Part shown: in pieces, positions 56,126 through 64,000 of the stretch
How the letters are laid out: the number at the start of each line of letters is the position of its first letter
Numbering within the stretch: position 1 is the stretch's first letter
Assembly: GCA_024637155.1 (NCBI GenBank)
Contig: JAGXFR010000012.1
Location: forward strand, 1 to 64,000
Direction: 5' to 3'
Length of the DNA: 64,000 nucleotides
From: Burkholderiaceae bacterium
GTDB taxonomy: Bacteria; Pseudomonadota; Gammaproteobacteria; Burkholderiales; Burkholderiaceae_E
Made by a program: the position numbers and the translations under genes
The notes under the pieces: generated by a model
Database searches by the model: none
Told to the model about the DNA's origin: nothing
The model's input: the letters and a program-made list of their open reading frames with translations, nothing else

Positions 56126-56780
56126 TGCGGCGGCGGCGAGCCAGCGCGTTGGTGGTCGCCAGCGTCACCAGGCAGAGCACGAGCAGCACCGCCGACATCA
56201 CGCCCGCAGCCTGCATGTCGAAGGACTGCACGCTGTCATAGATCGAGATCGCGATCGTGCGGGTCTCGCCGGGAATACTGCCGCCCACCATCAGCACCAC
56301 GCCGAACTCGCCGAGCGTGTGCGCGATCGTCATGATCATTCCCGAAACGATTCCCGGCCACGCGAGCGGCAGCTCGATGCGCCAGAGCGTGCGCCAGCGC
56401 GAGAGCCCGCAGCACGCAGCGGCTTCGCGCACCTCGGGTGCGATCGACTCGAAGGCACGCTGCATCGGCATCAGCGTGAACGGGATGTTGAAGATGACCG
56501 ATCCGACCAGCAGCCCCGCGAAGGAGAACACCAGGGGACCGCCGGTCAGCTGTTCCCACAGCTGGCCGATCGGCGAGCCCGCACCCATCACCACCAACAG
56601 GTAGTAGCCCAGCACCGTCGGCGGGAGCACGAGCGGGAGCGCCAGCGCGGCTTCCAGCAGCGCCTTGCCGCGGAACTCGCGAAAGGCGATCAGGCGCGCC
56701 GCGTAGATGCCCAAGGGGAGCAGCACGGCCGCCGTGGCCAGTGCCAGCAGCAGCGAAACGCGCAGTGCGGCCCAGTCCAT
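56112..56780 (-). CDS. modB: molybdate ABC transporter permease ModB
   Basis: A 222-residue permease with about five or six helices. The ATP-coupling loop contains EAAACCGLSRWRTLWRIELPLAWPG, the EAA motif region. It is preceded by modA (six-base gap) and overlaps modC. ModB forms the channel dimer. Confidence 0.93.
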   Translation of the reverse strand: MDWAALRVSLLLALATAAVLLPLGIYAARLIAFREFRGKALLEAALALPLVLPPTVLGYYLLVVMGAGSPIGQLWEQLTGGPLVFSFAGLLVGSVIFNIPFTLMPMQRAFESIAPEVREAAACCGLSRWRTLWRIELPLAWPGIVSGMIMTIAHTLGEFGVVLMVGGSIPGETRTIAISIYDSVQSFDMQAAGVMSAVLLVLCLVTLATTNALARRRRNAHA

Positions 56781-56786
56781 GGGTGC

Positions 56787-57569
56787 TTACCCTCCCCCCG
56801 GCAGCGCGAAGCCGTGGCGCTGCAGCACCGCCCGGCCGGCCGGCCCGCTGATCCAGGCGTAGAAGGCCCGCGCGGTGTCCCCGGCACGCCTGGTGAGAAC
56901 CATGCGCTGGCGCAGCGGCGCGTGGCTGCTCTCTGGCAGCAGTACGTAGCGCCCGGCGCGCGCCACAGCGGGTGACATCGCCAGCGATAGCGCGAAGATG
57001 CCGCCTTCGACCGACCCGGACGCGCTGAACTGGGCGGCCTGCGAGACGTTTTCGCCCAGCACCAGCCGCGGCCGCACCACGTCCCAGAGCCGCGCGTTCT
57101 CCAGCGCCTCGCGCGCCGCGCGGCCGTACGGCGCGTGCTCCGGGTTCGCGATCGCGAACTTGCGCAGACTCCCCTCATCGATCATGCGGCGCAATCCATC
57201 GAGTCCGTCCTCGAGCCGCAGCGACGAGCCGTTCGGAGCGTAGAGCACGATCCGCCCGATCGCGTAGAGCGCCCCGTCGTCGACGGTCAGTCCGCGGCGC
57301 GAAAGCTCGAAGACGAAGTGCTCGTCGGCCGACAGGAACACCTCGAAGGGTGCCCCCTGCTGGATCTGGCGCATGAAGTTGCCCGACGAACCATAGACGG
57401 GGCGCACCGTCCGGCCAGTGTCTTTCCGGAAGAGCCCGATCGCCTCGTCGAGCGCGAACTTCAGATCCGACGCCGCCGCCACCGGGGGGGCATCCTGTGT
57501 CGCGGCCCGCAGCGGAAACGCGCAAACGAGGAGCAGTGCCGCGAAGCGGGCGATGGCGGACGGGATCAT
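56787..57569 (-). CDS. modA: molybdate-binding periplasmic protein ModA
   Basis: A 260-residue receptor. A signal peptide covers about 1-24 (ending LRAATQD). Conserved VAAASDLKFALDEA and YGSSGNFMRQIQQGAPFEVFLSADE blocks bind the oxyanion. The operon order is modA-modB-modC on the minus strand. The ATG at 57569 starts the signal peptide. I saw no clear ModE box in the 182 bases upstream. Confidence 0.94.
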   Translation of the reverse strand: MIPSAIARFAALLLVCAFPLRAATQDAPPVAAASDLKFALDEAIGLFRKDTGRTVRPVYGSSGNFMRQIQQGAPFEVFLSADEHFVFELSRRGLTVDDGALYAIGRIVLYAPNGSSLRLEDGLDGLRRMIDEGSLRKFAIANPEHAPYGRAAREALENARLWDVVRPRLVLGENVSQAAQFSASGSVEGGIFALSLAMSPAVARAGRYVLLPESSHAPLRQRMVLTRRAGDTARAFYAWISGPAGRAVLQRHGFALPGGG

Positions 57570-57751
57570 GGAATGGAAGAGTATCCGAAGCGCCGGCTTG
57601 CTGCCGACCTGGCGACGCTTCTGTCGATCACCGCGCCGCGCGGAACGCCCGGCGCAAACCCTTTCGCTGTGCGGGTCTCGGGCCGGAGACCGGCGTATCA
57701 TGGAGAGGTATTCCATCGTCACGGGGAACGCGCTTCCCCAACCCTGCTCCC

Positions 57752-58414
57752 ATGCCCGCGAATCCCCCTCACCCGCACCACGACCGCGCCCAGTCGGCCG
57801 GCGAAGAGATCGCCAACAGCGTCAGCCACGGTGTCGGCCTGCTCGGCGCGATCGTCGGAACTCCGTTCCTGATCGTCGCCGCCCTCGAGCGCTTCGACGC
57901 CACCAGCGTCGTCGCCGTGAGCATCTTCGCGGCATCGATGCTCGTCCTCTACCTGGCCTCGACGCTCTACCACGCGATCCCGCACCGGCGCGCCAAGGCG
58001 ATCCTCCGGTTTTTCGACCATGGTGCGATCTACCTGCTGATCGCCGGAACCTACACGCCCTTCACGCTCGGCGCACTGCGCGGTCCGTGGGGCTGGACGA
58101 TGCTGGTGCTGATTTGGTCGCTGGCGATCTTCGGAATCACCGCCAAGTTGTTCGTGGGCATGCGCTACCCGCGGCTCTCGACCTGGCTTTACCTGGGAAT
58201 GGGCTGGATCGTGCTGATCGCGATCGAGCCGATGTGGCGCAACGTGCCGGGCTGGGGGCTCTTCTGGCTCTTCGCCGGCGGCATGGCCTACACGCTGGGC
58301 GTGGTTTTCTATGCGACCGACCACCGAATCCGCTATCACCACTTCATCTGGCACCTGTTCGTGCTGACCGGCACCACCTGCCACTACTTTGCGGTGCTCT
58401 GGTACGCCTCCTGA
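57752..58414 (+). CDS. trhA: hemolysin III / TrhA family membrane protein
   Basis: A 220-residue seven-helix membrane protein of the hemolysin III (PAQR-like) family, now often annotated TrhA; in bacteria it influences membrane fluidity balance. The zinc-site His residues occur in segments SVSHGVGLLGA, TLYHAIPHRRA and RYHHFIWHLFVL. The ATG at 57752 gives the standard length. Its last 31 bases overlap the end of the glucan synthase gene on the other strand. Confidence 0.9.
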   Translation: MPANPPHPHHDRAQSAGEEIANSVSHGVGLLGAIVGTPFLIVAALERFDATSVVAVSIFAASMLVLYLASTLYHAIPHRRAKAILRFFDHGAIYLLIAGTYTPFTLGALRGPWGWTMLVLIWSLAIFGITAKLFVGMRYPRLSTWLYLGMGWIVLIAIEPMWRNVPGWGLFWLFAGGMAYTLGVVFYATDHRIRYHHFIWHLFVLTGTTCHYFAVLWYAS

Positions 58415-61400
58415 CTCGCTTCTTCGCTGGGCAGCGGCACCGTCACGACCACGGAATGCTCGCGCCGGTCGTCGGCGAGATTGATCCAGTCGCTTTCGCG
58501 CCCGGCTCCGTCGAAAGTGATGTGGATCGCATCCGCTGCCCGATCATCGGCGGCCACGATCGCGATGAAATAGGACGTTTCCCGGTAGCGGTAGCGCACC
58601 TGGAACGATTTCCATCCGGGGCGCAGGATCGGCGCGAAATGCAGCTTCTCCCCCTCGAGCCGCAACCCGAGCAGGGACTCGAGGACCAGCCGGTACATCC
58701 ACGCCGCCGAACCCGTGTACCACGTCCAGCCGCCGCGCCCGACATGGGGCGCGACCGCGTAGACATCGGCGGCGACCACGTAGGGTTCGACCCGGTAGGT
58801 CGCGACCGCTTCCGGGTTGCGGGCGTGCCCGATCGGATTGATCAGGTCGAAAACTTCCCAGGCCCGTGCGCCATCGCCGAGCGCCGCAAAGGCCATCGCC
58901 GCCCACACCGCCCCATGCGTGTACTGACCGCCGTTTTCCCGAACGCCCGGGACGTACCCGCGGATGTAGCCGGGGTCGAGATCGGAATGATCAAAGGGCG
59001 GGTCGAGCAGCTTGACGATGGCCGCGTCGCGCTGCACCAGCCGGCGCTCCAGCGACTTCATTGCCGTGCGCGCGCGCTGCGGGTCGGCCGCCCCCGAGAG
59101 CACCGCCCAGCTCTGCGAAATCGCGTCGATCTGACACTCGTCGTTGCCGGCTGATCCCAGCGGCGTGCCGTCGTCGAAGTAGGCGCGGCGATACCACGCG
59201 CCGTCCCAGCCATGCTCCTCGAGGCACTTCGCGAGCTGTTCCCGCTCGTCCTCGCAATGCTGCGCAAACGCGCGATCGCCGCGGCGACGGGCCAGTCCCG
59301 CGAAGCGCTCGAGCAGTTCGTAGAGGAAAAAGCCCAGCCACACGCTCTCGCCCCGGCCCTCGATACCGACGAGGTTCATCCCGTCGTTCCAGTCGCCCGA
59401 GCCCATCAACGGCAGGCCGTGCACGCCGCGATGCAAGCCGCGCAAAATCGCGCGCACGCAATGCTGGTAGAGGGGCGCGATCTCATCCGAACGCTCGGGC
59501 AGGTCGTAGTAGGAGTCCTCGCCCGGGGGTACCGCGCGCCCGGCGATGAATTCCACCGGTTCGTCGAGCACGGCGTAGTCCCCCGTCGCATTGACATAGC
59601 GCCAGGTCGCCGCGGGGAGCCACAGGAAGTCGTCCGAGCATTGCGTTCGCACGCCACGGCCATGCGGCGGGTGCCACCAGTGCTGCACATCCCCTTCGAC
59701 GAACTGGCGACCGGCGCAGCGCAGCAACTGCTCGCGCAGCACCAGCGGCGCCGCGTGAACCATCGCCATGGCGTCCTGCAGCTGATCGCGAAAACCGAAC
59801 GCACCGCCGGACTGGTAGAAGCCGCTGCGCGCCCAGAGTCGGCACGCCAGCGTCTGATAGAGCAGCCAGCCGTTCACCAGAAAGTCCACCGCCGGGTCCG
59901 GCGTCTGCACCTGCACGGTTCCGAGCAGCCGCTGCCAATAGGCCTGCTGCGCTTCGAGCGCCTCAAGCGCCGCCGCACTGCCCTGGTGGCGGCGCACCAG
60001 CGTGCTCGCGAGATCCGCGCCGCGCCGGCCCGCCACCCCGAGCAGGAAGACGATCTCGCGCTCCTCGCCGGGCGCGAGTTCGAATGCGACCTGAATCGCC
60101 GCGCATGGATCCAGCCCCGCACCGATTCCGCCGGAGAGCCGTTGCCGCGAGAGCGCGGCGGGCGCGCGCAGCGTGCCGTTGCGTCCGATGAATTCGCGCC
60201 GATCGCCGGTGACGGTGCGACCGGGCTCGGCGGCGTCGAAGAACGCCACCCGATCGGCGAACTCGGTGTTGTACGGATTGCGCGCGAAGATCGCCCCGCT
60301 TCCCGGATCGATCTCGGTGGTCACATGCATTGCCGTGCGCGGCACCAGGTCGCCGAGCACCCACTCGACGTAGCCGGTCGCCGAAAGGCGGCGCACATGC
60401 GGGGAATCGTTGCGCAGCCGCAGGACCGAGAAGCGCACCGACGTTTCGAGCGCCACGTAGACCCAGAGCTGCGAGTCGATGCCTTCCTCCTCGTGCTCGA
60501 ATACGCTGTAACCGAAGCCGTGGCGACACCGGTATCCGGTCTTTCCCGGCGTCGGCCACGGAGTTGGCGACCAGACCGCGCCCGTTTCCTCATCACGCAG
60601 GTAGAACGCCTCGCCTGCTGCGTCGCACACCGGGTCGTTGCTCCAGGGCGTGAGCCGGAACTCGTGCGCGTTCTCGCTCCAGGTATAGGCGGCTCCCGCT
60701 TCGGAGATCACGGTGCCGAACGACGCATTGGCCAGCACGTTGACCCACGGCGCGGGCGTCGTCACCCCCGGCGGGAGATCGATCACGTACTCACGGCCAT
60801 CCGCCGAAAAGCCCCCGGTTCCGTTGAAAAGAACCAGTCCTGCGCCCGCCACCGGGACGGGTCGCGGCGGGCTCCACGGCGGCGTCGCGAGACGGGTCGG
60901 AGCGAACTGCCCGATCCGCACCGTGCGCGCCGGAACACGGTCCATCTGCTCGGCCAGCGTTCCCCAGGCATCGTTGATCACGACCCGCGCCACGGCCTGG
61001 AACAGGATGCGGTCCTCTTCCGAGATCTGCTCGGCGCGGCGCACGAAAATGCCACCCGGACGATCCATCATGTGGGCCTTGATGCCGACCGCGCTCAGCC
61101 CGATGATCTGCTCCTGGAGCAACTGCCGGTAGCCGGCACGGTCCTCGTTCCAGATGACGAGGTCCACCAGGAGTCCCTTCGAGCGCCAGTACGCGTGGGC
61201 CTGGACGAGCTGGCGCGCCAGGGCGATGTTGGCGGCGTCACTGATGCGCAGCAGCACGATCGGCAGGTCACCCGAGATCGCGTAGCCCCACAACCCCGAT
61301 TGCCCGCGGCGATTGCGCACGAGGATCGCCGGATCGACCCGCAGTGCCGTCCCCGCATAGAGGACCGCACCGGCGAGCCGCCCATAGATCTGCGCCTCGG

Positions 61401-64000
61401 CCTCCGTCGAGTTGAGCTGTCGCAGGCCGACCTGCGCGTGCGTCCAGGCCATCTCGAGAACCCGGTCGGCAAGGCGCCGGTCCCGGTACTTTTCGACGAG
61501 CCGGAGCGCCGCGTCGCGATCTTCGGCGACGCCGAGCACGAAGTCGAGCGACACGGACTCGTCGGGCGCCAGGGTGATTCGGTGACGGATCGCGACGATC
61601 GGGTCGAGCACCGACCCGGCAGAACCGCCCAGCGCACCCGCCGCCGCGCGGGCGGCGTCCGAGGCGAGCAGTGCCGCCGGTGCCGCGACCGAATTGCCCC
61701 GTCCGATGAACGCCGAACGATCGGTTTCAAAGGAAAAGTGGCTCGATTCGGCGCCGTGCACGGCCAGCAGATGCAGCAGCCACGGGGTGGGCTCGCCGCG
61801 CGAGCGCGCCCGGCGATGGCACAGGATCGCTTCGTACTGCGCGACGATCTCGGTCTGCACGAAAAGGTTGCTGAACGCGGGGTGCAGCGCGTCGGCGGCG
61901 TCGGGGCCGAGCACCACCTCGGCGTAGCTGGTCACCTCGAGCGTGCGCGTCGACTGTCCCCAGTTGGTCAGGTGAATCCGCCGCAGCTCAATGTCGTCCT
62001 CGGGCGAGACGACGATCTCCGTGTGCGTCTGCAAGTCGCCGTCGCGTCGGCGGAACTCGGCGCGCCCTTCGGAGAAGACCGCCTCGTAGTGATCGGCCGG
62101 GGCCGTGGTCGGCTGGTGCGCGACCGACCAGACGGCACCGCTTTGCACGTCGCGCAAATAGCAGAAGACGCCCCACGCGTCGCGGGTGCCGTCCTCGCGC
62201 CAGCGCGTGAGCGCAAGCTCCTTCCACTGGCTGCGCCCCCCACCGGCATTAGTCACCATCACGTGGTAGTTGCCGTTGGAGAGCAGCTGGACTTCGGGCG
62301 CCGGGGTATCGGGGCTGCGCAGCACGCGCACCGAGGTCTCCTCGGGTTTCGTCGCGGCGTGCACGTCGGCGAGCGCCGGCGCACGCAGGAAGTGCGTCTG
62401 CGTCTTGGGAACGCGCTCGTAGAGCAGCGGCAGCGTCGCCCGCAGCGACGCGTCGGCCTCGAACCGGCGCTGCATGGCGTCGCCGCACAGCACATTCCCG
62501 ATCGACAGCAGGCTCATCCCCTGGTGGTGGGCCATGAAGGAGCGAACCACCGCGGAACGCTGCCCGCGCGGTATTCGCGCAGGCGTGTAGTCGATCGCTT
62601 CGTAGAACCCGAAGCGCCCCATGTAGCCTTCCTCGGCGAGGCGCTCGAGATTGCGGCAGGCGAGTCCGGGTTCGACCATCAGCGCCAGCGCGCTGGCGTA
62701 GGGAGCGACGACCAGATCGTCGGCGAGGCCGCGCTTGAATCCGGTCCCGGGCACGCCAAACGAACGGTACTGGTAGTTGAGTTCCGCATCGACGAAGTAG
62801 TAGCCCGACTCCGACATCCCCCAGGGGATCGAGCGTTTTCGCGCATAGCTGATCTGGCGCGCGATGGCAGCATGGTAGGTCTGCTCGAGCAGCGTGTTCT
62901 CGCACGAGGGCATCGTCAGCAGCGGCATCAGGTACTCGAACATCGAGCCGCTCCAGGACATCAGGATCGGGCCGTCGCCCGTGTCCACCAGCAAGCGCCC
63001 CAGAGAAAACCAGCTCTCCTGCGGAAGTTCGCCCTGCGCGATCCCGACGAAGGTCGCGAGCCGCGCCTCGGAAGCCAGCAGATCGTAGTAGCTGGCGTCG
63101 CGCCGATGCTCTTCGGCGTTGTAGCCGATCGCCAGCAGGTGGCGCGAGTGGTCGTAGAGAAATTCGTAGTCGATCTGCGCGAGGCTGCCTGCCACGGCGG
63201 CGAGCCGCTCCACGTCGGCGATGCGCTCCACGGCCCACGCACAAACCCGCGCGACAGCCGCCTCGGCGTCCGCCCTGCCTGCCACGTCATCTGCGACGCT
63301 TCCCGGAAATGCGGCGCGGCCCGCGGCCCCGCGCGCCAGTTGCCGCAGGCTCGGGATCGCCTCAGTCCAGCGCTCGGCGACTTCCGCCAGAGGCGCCAGC
63401 TCGTCGAGCGCCGCGCGGCACTGGCGCTCGAGCGCCTTCGCCCAACGTTCGAACTCGTGCGGCCCGGTCGTGGCCAACCTGGCATTATCGTCGACGGCGC
63501 CAGGCGCCACCGTTGCGGCTGCCCGGAGGCGCTCGGCGATTTCGGTCAGGTGGCCGAACCGGGCGAAGGCAGCGGGAATCCCCGCGGGGGGATCGGCGCG
63601 CGCCGAGCGCAGCGCGGCATCGAACTCCTCCAGCAACTTGAAGCGCGACGGGTCGCCGGCAACCTCCGCCAGGACGCGCGCCGCATCGTCCAGCCCGTCG
63701 AGAACGCTCGCCGCAAACAGCGGCGCATCGGGAAGCGCCAGCAGTCCCTGGCGCAGCGTCAGCAGATGCGCCGCGAGATTGCCGCTGTCCACGGTCGAGA
63801 TGTAGCGCGGCGCCAGCGGGTGCAGCGTGCGGGTGTCGTACCAGTTGTAGAAGTGGCCGCGCTGACGCTCCAGCCCCAGCATTGCGTCGAGCGAGCGAGC
63901 GCTTCGCTCGATCAGAGCCGAGACGCCGATATAGCCGAAGTCCCAGGCCGACAGATTGGCCAGCAGCGACAGGCCCATGTTGGTGGGCGAGGTACGATGC
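58384..64000 (-). CDS. ndvB: cyclic beta-1,2-glucan synthase (NdvB/Cgs), C-terminal part
   Basis: The last 1871 codons of a giant enzyme (family about 2800 residues); the N-terminal glycosyltransferase part lies beyond the right edge. The frame stays open to base 64000 and reads RTSPTN before the first Met. In order come a glycoamylase-like domain (SWSGSMFEYLMPLL), two beta-sandwich GH94 N-terminal-like repeats and the GH94 catalytic domain with the Asp of GSGDWNDGMNLVG near 59370. The product is periplasmic cyclic glucan, used for osmotic adaptation and host interaction. The end overlaps trhA by 31 bases. Confidence 0.9.
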   Translation of the reverse strand, partial: HRTSPTNMGLSLLANLSAWDFGYIGVSALIERSARSLDAMLGLERQRGHFYNWYDTRTLHPLAPRYISTVDSGNLAAHLLTLRQGLLALPDAPLFAASVLDGLDDAARVLAEVAGDPSRFKLLEEFDAALRSARADPPAGIPAAFARFGHLTEIAERLRAAATVAPGAVDDNARLATTGPHEFERWAKALERQCRAALDELAPLAEVAERWTEAIPSLRQLARGAAGRAAFPGSVADDVAGRADAEAAVARVCAWAVERIADVERLAAVAGSLAQIDYEFLYDHSRHLLAIGYNAEEHRRDASYYDLLASEARLATFVGIAQGELPQESWFSLGRLLVDTGDGPILMSWSGSMFEYLMPLLTMPSCENTLLEQTYHAAIARQISYARKRSIPWGMSESGYYFVDAELNYQYRSFGVPGTGFKRGLADDLVVAPYASALALMVEPGLACRNLERLAEEGYMGRFGFYEAIDYTPARIPRGQRSAVVRSFMAHHQGMSLLSIGNVLCGDAMQRRFEADASLRATLPLLYERVPKTQTHFLRAPALADVHAATKPEETSVRVLRSPDTPAPEVQLLSNGNYHVMVTNAGGGRSQWKELALTRWREDGTRDAWGVFCYLRDVQSGAVWSVAHQPTTAPADHYEAVFSEGRAEFRRRDGDLQTHTEIVVSPEDDIELRRIHLTNWGQSTRTLEVTSYAEVVLGPDAADALHPAFSNLFVQTEIVAQYEAILCHRRARSRGEPTPWLLHLLAVHGAESSHFSFETDRSAFIGRGNSVAAPAALLASDAARAAAGALGGSAGSVLDPIVAIRHRITLAPDESVSLDFVLGVAEDRDAALRLVEKYRDRRLADRVLEMAWTHAQVGLRQLNSTEAEAQIYGRLAGAVLYAGTALRVDPAILVRNRRGQSGLWGYAISGDLPIVLLRISDAANIALARQLVQAHAYWRSKGLLVDLVIWNEDRAGYRQLLQEQIIGLSAVGIKAHMMDRPGGIFVRRAEQISEEDRILFQAVARVVINDAWGTLAEQMDRVPARTVRIGQFAPTRLATPPWSPPRPVPVAGAGLVLFNGTGGFSADGREYVIDLPPGVTTPAPWVNVLANASFGTVISEAGAAYTWSENAHEFRLTPWSNDPVCDAAGEAFYLRDEETGAVWSPTPWPTPGKTGYRCRHGFGYSVFEHEEEGIDSQLWVYVALETSVRFSVLRLRNDSPHVRRLSATGYVEWVLGDLVPRTAMHVTTEIDPGSGAIFARNPYNTEFADRVAFFDAAEPGRTVTGDRREFIGRNGTLRAPAALSRQRLSGGIGAGLDPCAAIQVAFELAPGEEREIVFLLGVAGRRGADLASTLVRRHQGSAAALEALEAQQAYWQRLLGTVQVQTPDPAVDFLVNGWLLYQTLACRLWARSGFYQSGGAFGFRDQLQDAMAMVHAAPLVLREQLLRCAGRQFVEGDVQHWWHPPHGRGVRTQCSDDFLWLPAATWRYVNATGDYAVLDEPVEFIAGRAVPPGEDSYYDLPERSDEIAPLYQHCVRAILRGLHRGVHGLPLMGSGDWNDGMNLVGIEGRGESVWLGFFLYELLERFAGLARRRGDRAFAQHCEDEREQLAKCLEEHGWDGAWYRRAYFDDGTPLGSAGNDECQIDAISQSWAVLSGAADPQRARTAMKSLERRLVQRDAAIVKLLDPPFDHSDLDPGYIRGYVPGVRENGGQYTHGAVWAAMAFAALGDGARAWEVFDLINPIGHARNPEAVATYRVEPYVVAADVYAVAPHVGRGGWTWYTGSAAWMYRLVLESLLGLRLEGEKLHFAPILRPGWKSFQVRYRYRETSYFIAIVAADDRAADAIHITFDGAGRESDWINLADDRREHSVVVTVPLPSEEASQEAYQSTAK

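Noticed and set aside
57570-57751. ModE-type operator before modA
   Set aside because: I could not find the usual inverted TATAT-type box in this gap, so I make no claim.

Overview
The window is a GC-rich, densely packed bacterial chromosome segment. The gene set points to a Betaproteobacterium, probably in or near the Burkholderiales: two tripartite tricarboxylate (Tct/Bug-type) transporters, a TRAP transporter, a branched-chain 2-oxo acid dehydrogenase operon, HemG, HtpX and RecQ. This placement is inferred from gene content only. I saw no rRNA, tRNA, CRISPR array, prophage or insertion sequence, and no gene-free stretch longer than 300 bases.

Layout. 1-6 kb: end of a MacB-type permease, recQ, a MazG-like pyrophosphohydrolase, small metabolic genes, a c-type cytochrome, a frameshifted methylglyoxal synthase, an HNH nuclease and a Nudix hydrolase. 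5.8-7.7 kb: a secreted COG4315 protein, an ECF sigma factor and its anti-sigma factor, behind a candidate ECF promoter. 7.8-13.2 kb: a catabolic cluster (COG4091 dehydrogenase, YdhR-like monooxygenase, AMP-forming acyl-CoA ligase) facing a D-amino-acid dehydrogenase and a racemase gene broken by one stop codon. 13.3-21.7 kb: a P-type ATPase, a DUF3014 protein, HtpX, a sugar dehydrogenase lipoprotein, a rhodanese and a tightly overlapped three-gene operon.

21.7-29.8 kb is the most interesting block. An eight-gene, overlapped minus-strand operon carries an FAD oxidoreductase, DUF1365, a Cfa-like methyltransferase, a chalcone-isomerase-like protein, an MFS carrier, a DUF3833 lipoprotein, an SDR and a SnoaL-like protein. 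It is divergent from a MerR-type regulator with the adenosylcobalamin photoreceptor signature of CarH/LitR. The two overlapping promoters and a perfect palindrome lie in the 103 bp between them. I read this as a light-controlled (photo-oxidative stress) membrane-lipid modification system. The methyltransferase lacks two of the bicarbonate-site residues of true cyclopropane synthases, so it may make another methylated lipid.

29.8-41.6 kb: a Nim-like flavoprotein; a TctABC transporter with a fumarylacetoacetate-hydrolase-family enzyme under a divergent GntR regulator with repeated candidate operators; a lipid A phosphoethanolamine transferase; a thiamine-binding protein; an alpha/beta hydrolase; and a DctPQM TRAP transporter. 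41.6-54.8 kb, all on the minus strand: the bkd E1-alpha/E1-beta/E2/E3 operon, a DoxX gene with an internal deletion, hemG, a TctDE-type two-component system, a second TctCBA transporter, and an orphan E1-alpha/E1-beta pair. 55.0-64.0 kb: modABC molybdate import, a hemolysin III family protein, and the C-terminal two thirds of a very large cyclic beta-1,2-glucan synthase running off the right edge.

Three genes look damaged (mgsA by one extra base in a G7 tract, the racemase by a TGA, doxX by an internal deletion). At least the homopolymer case could be an assembly error.
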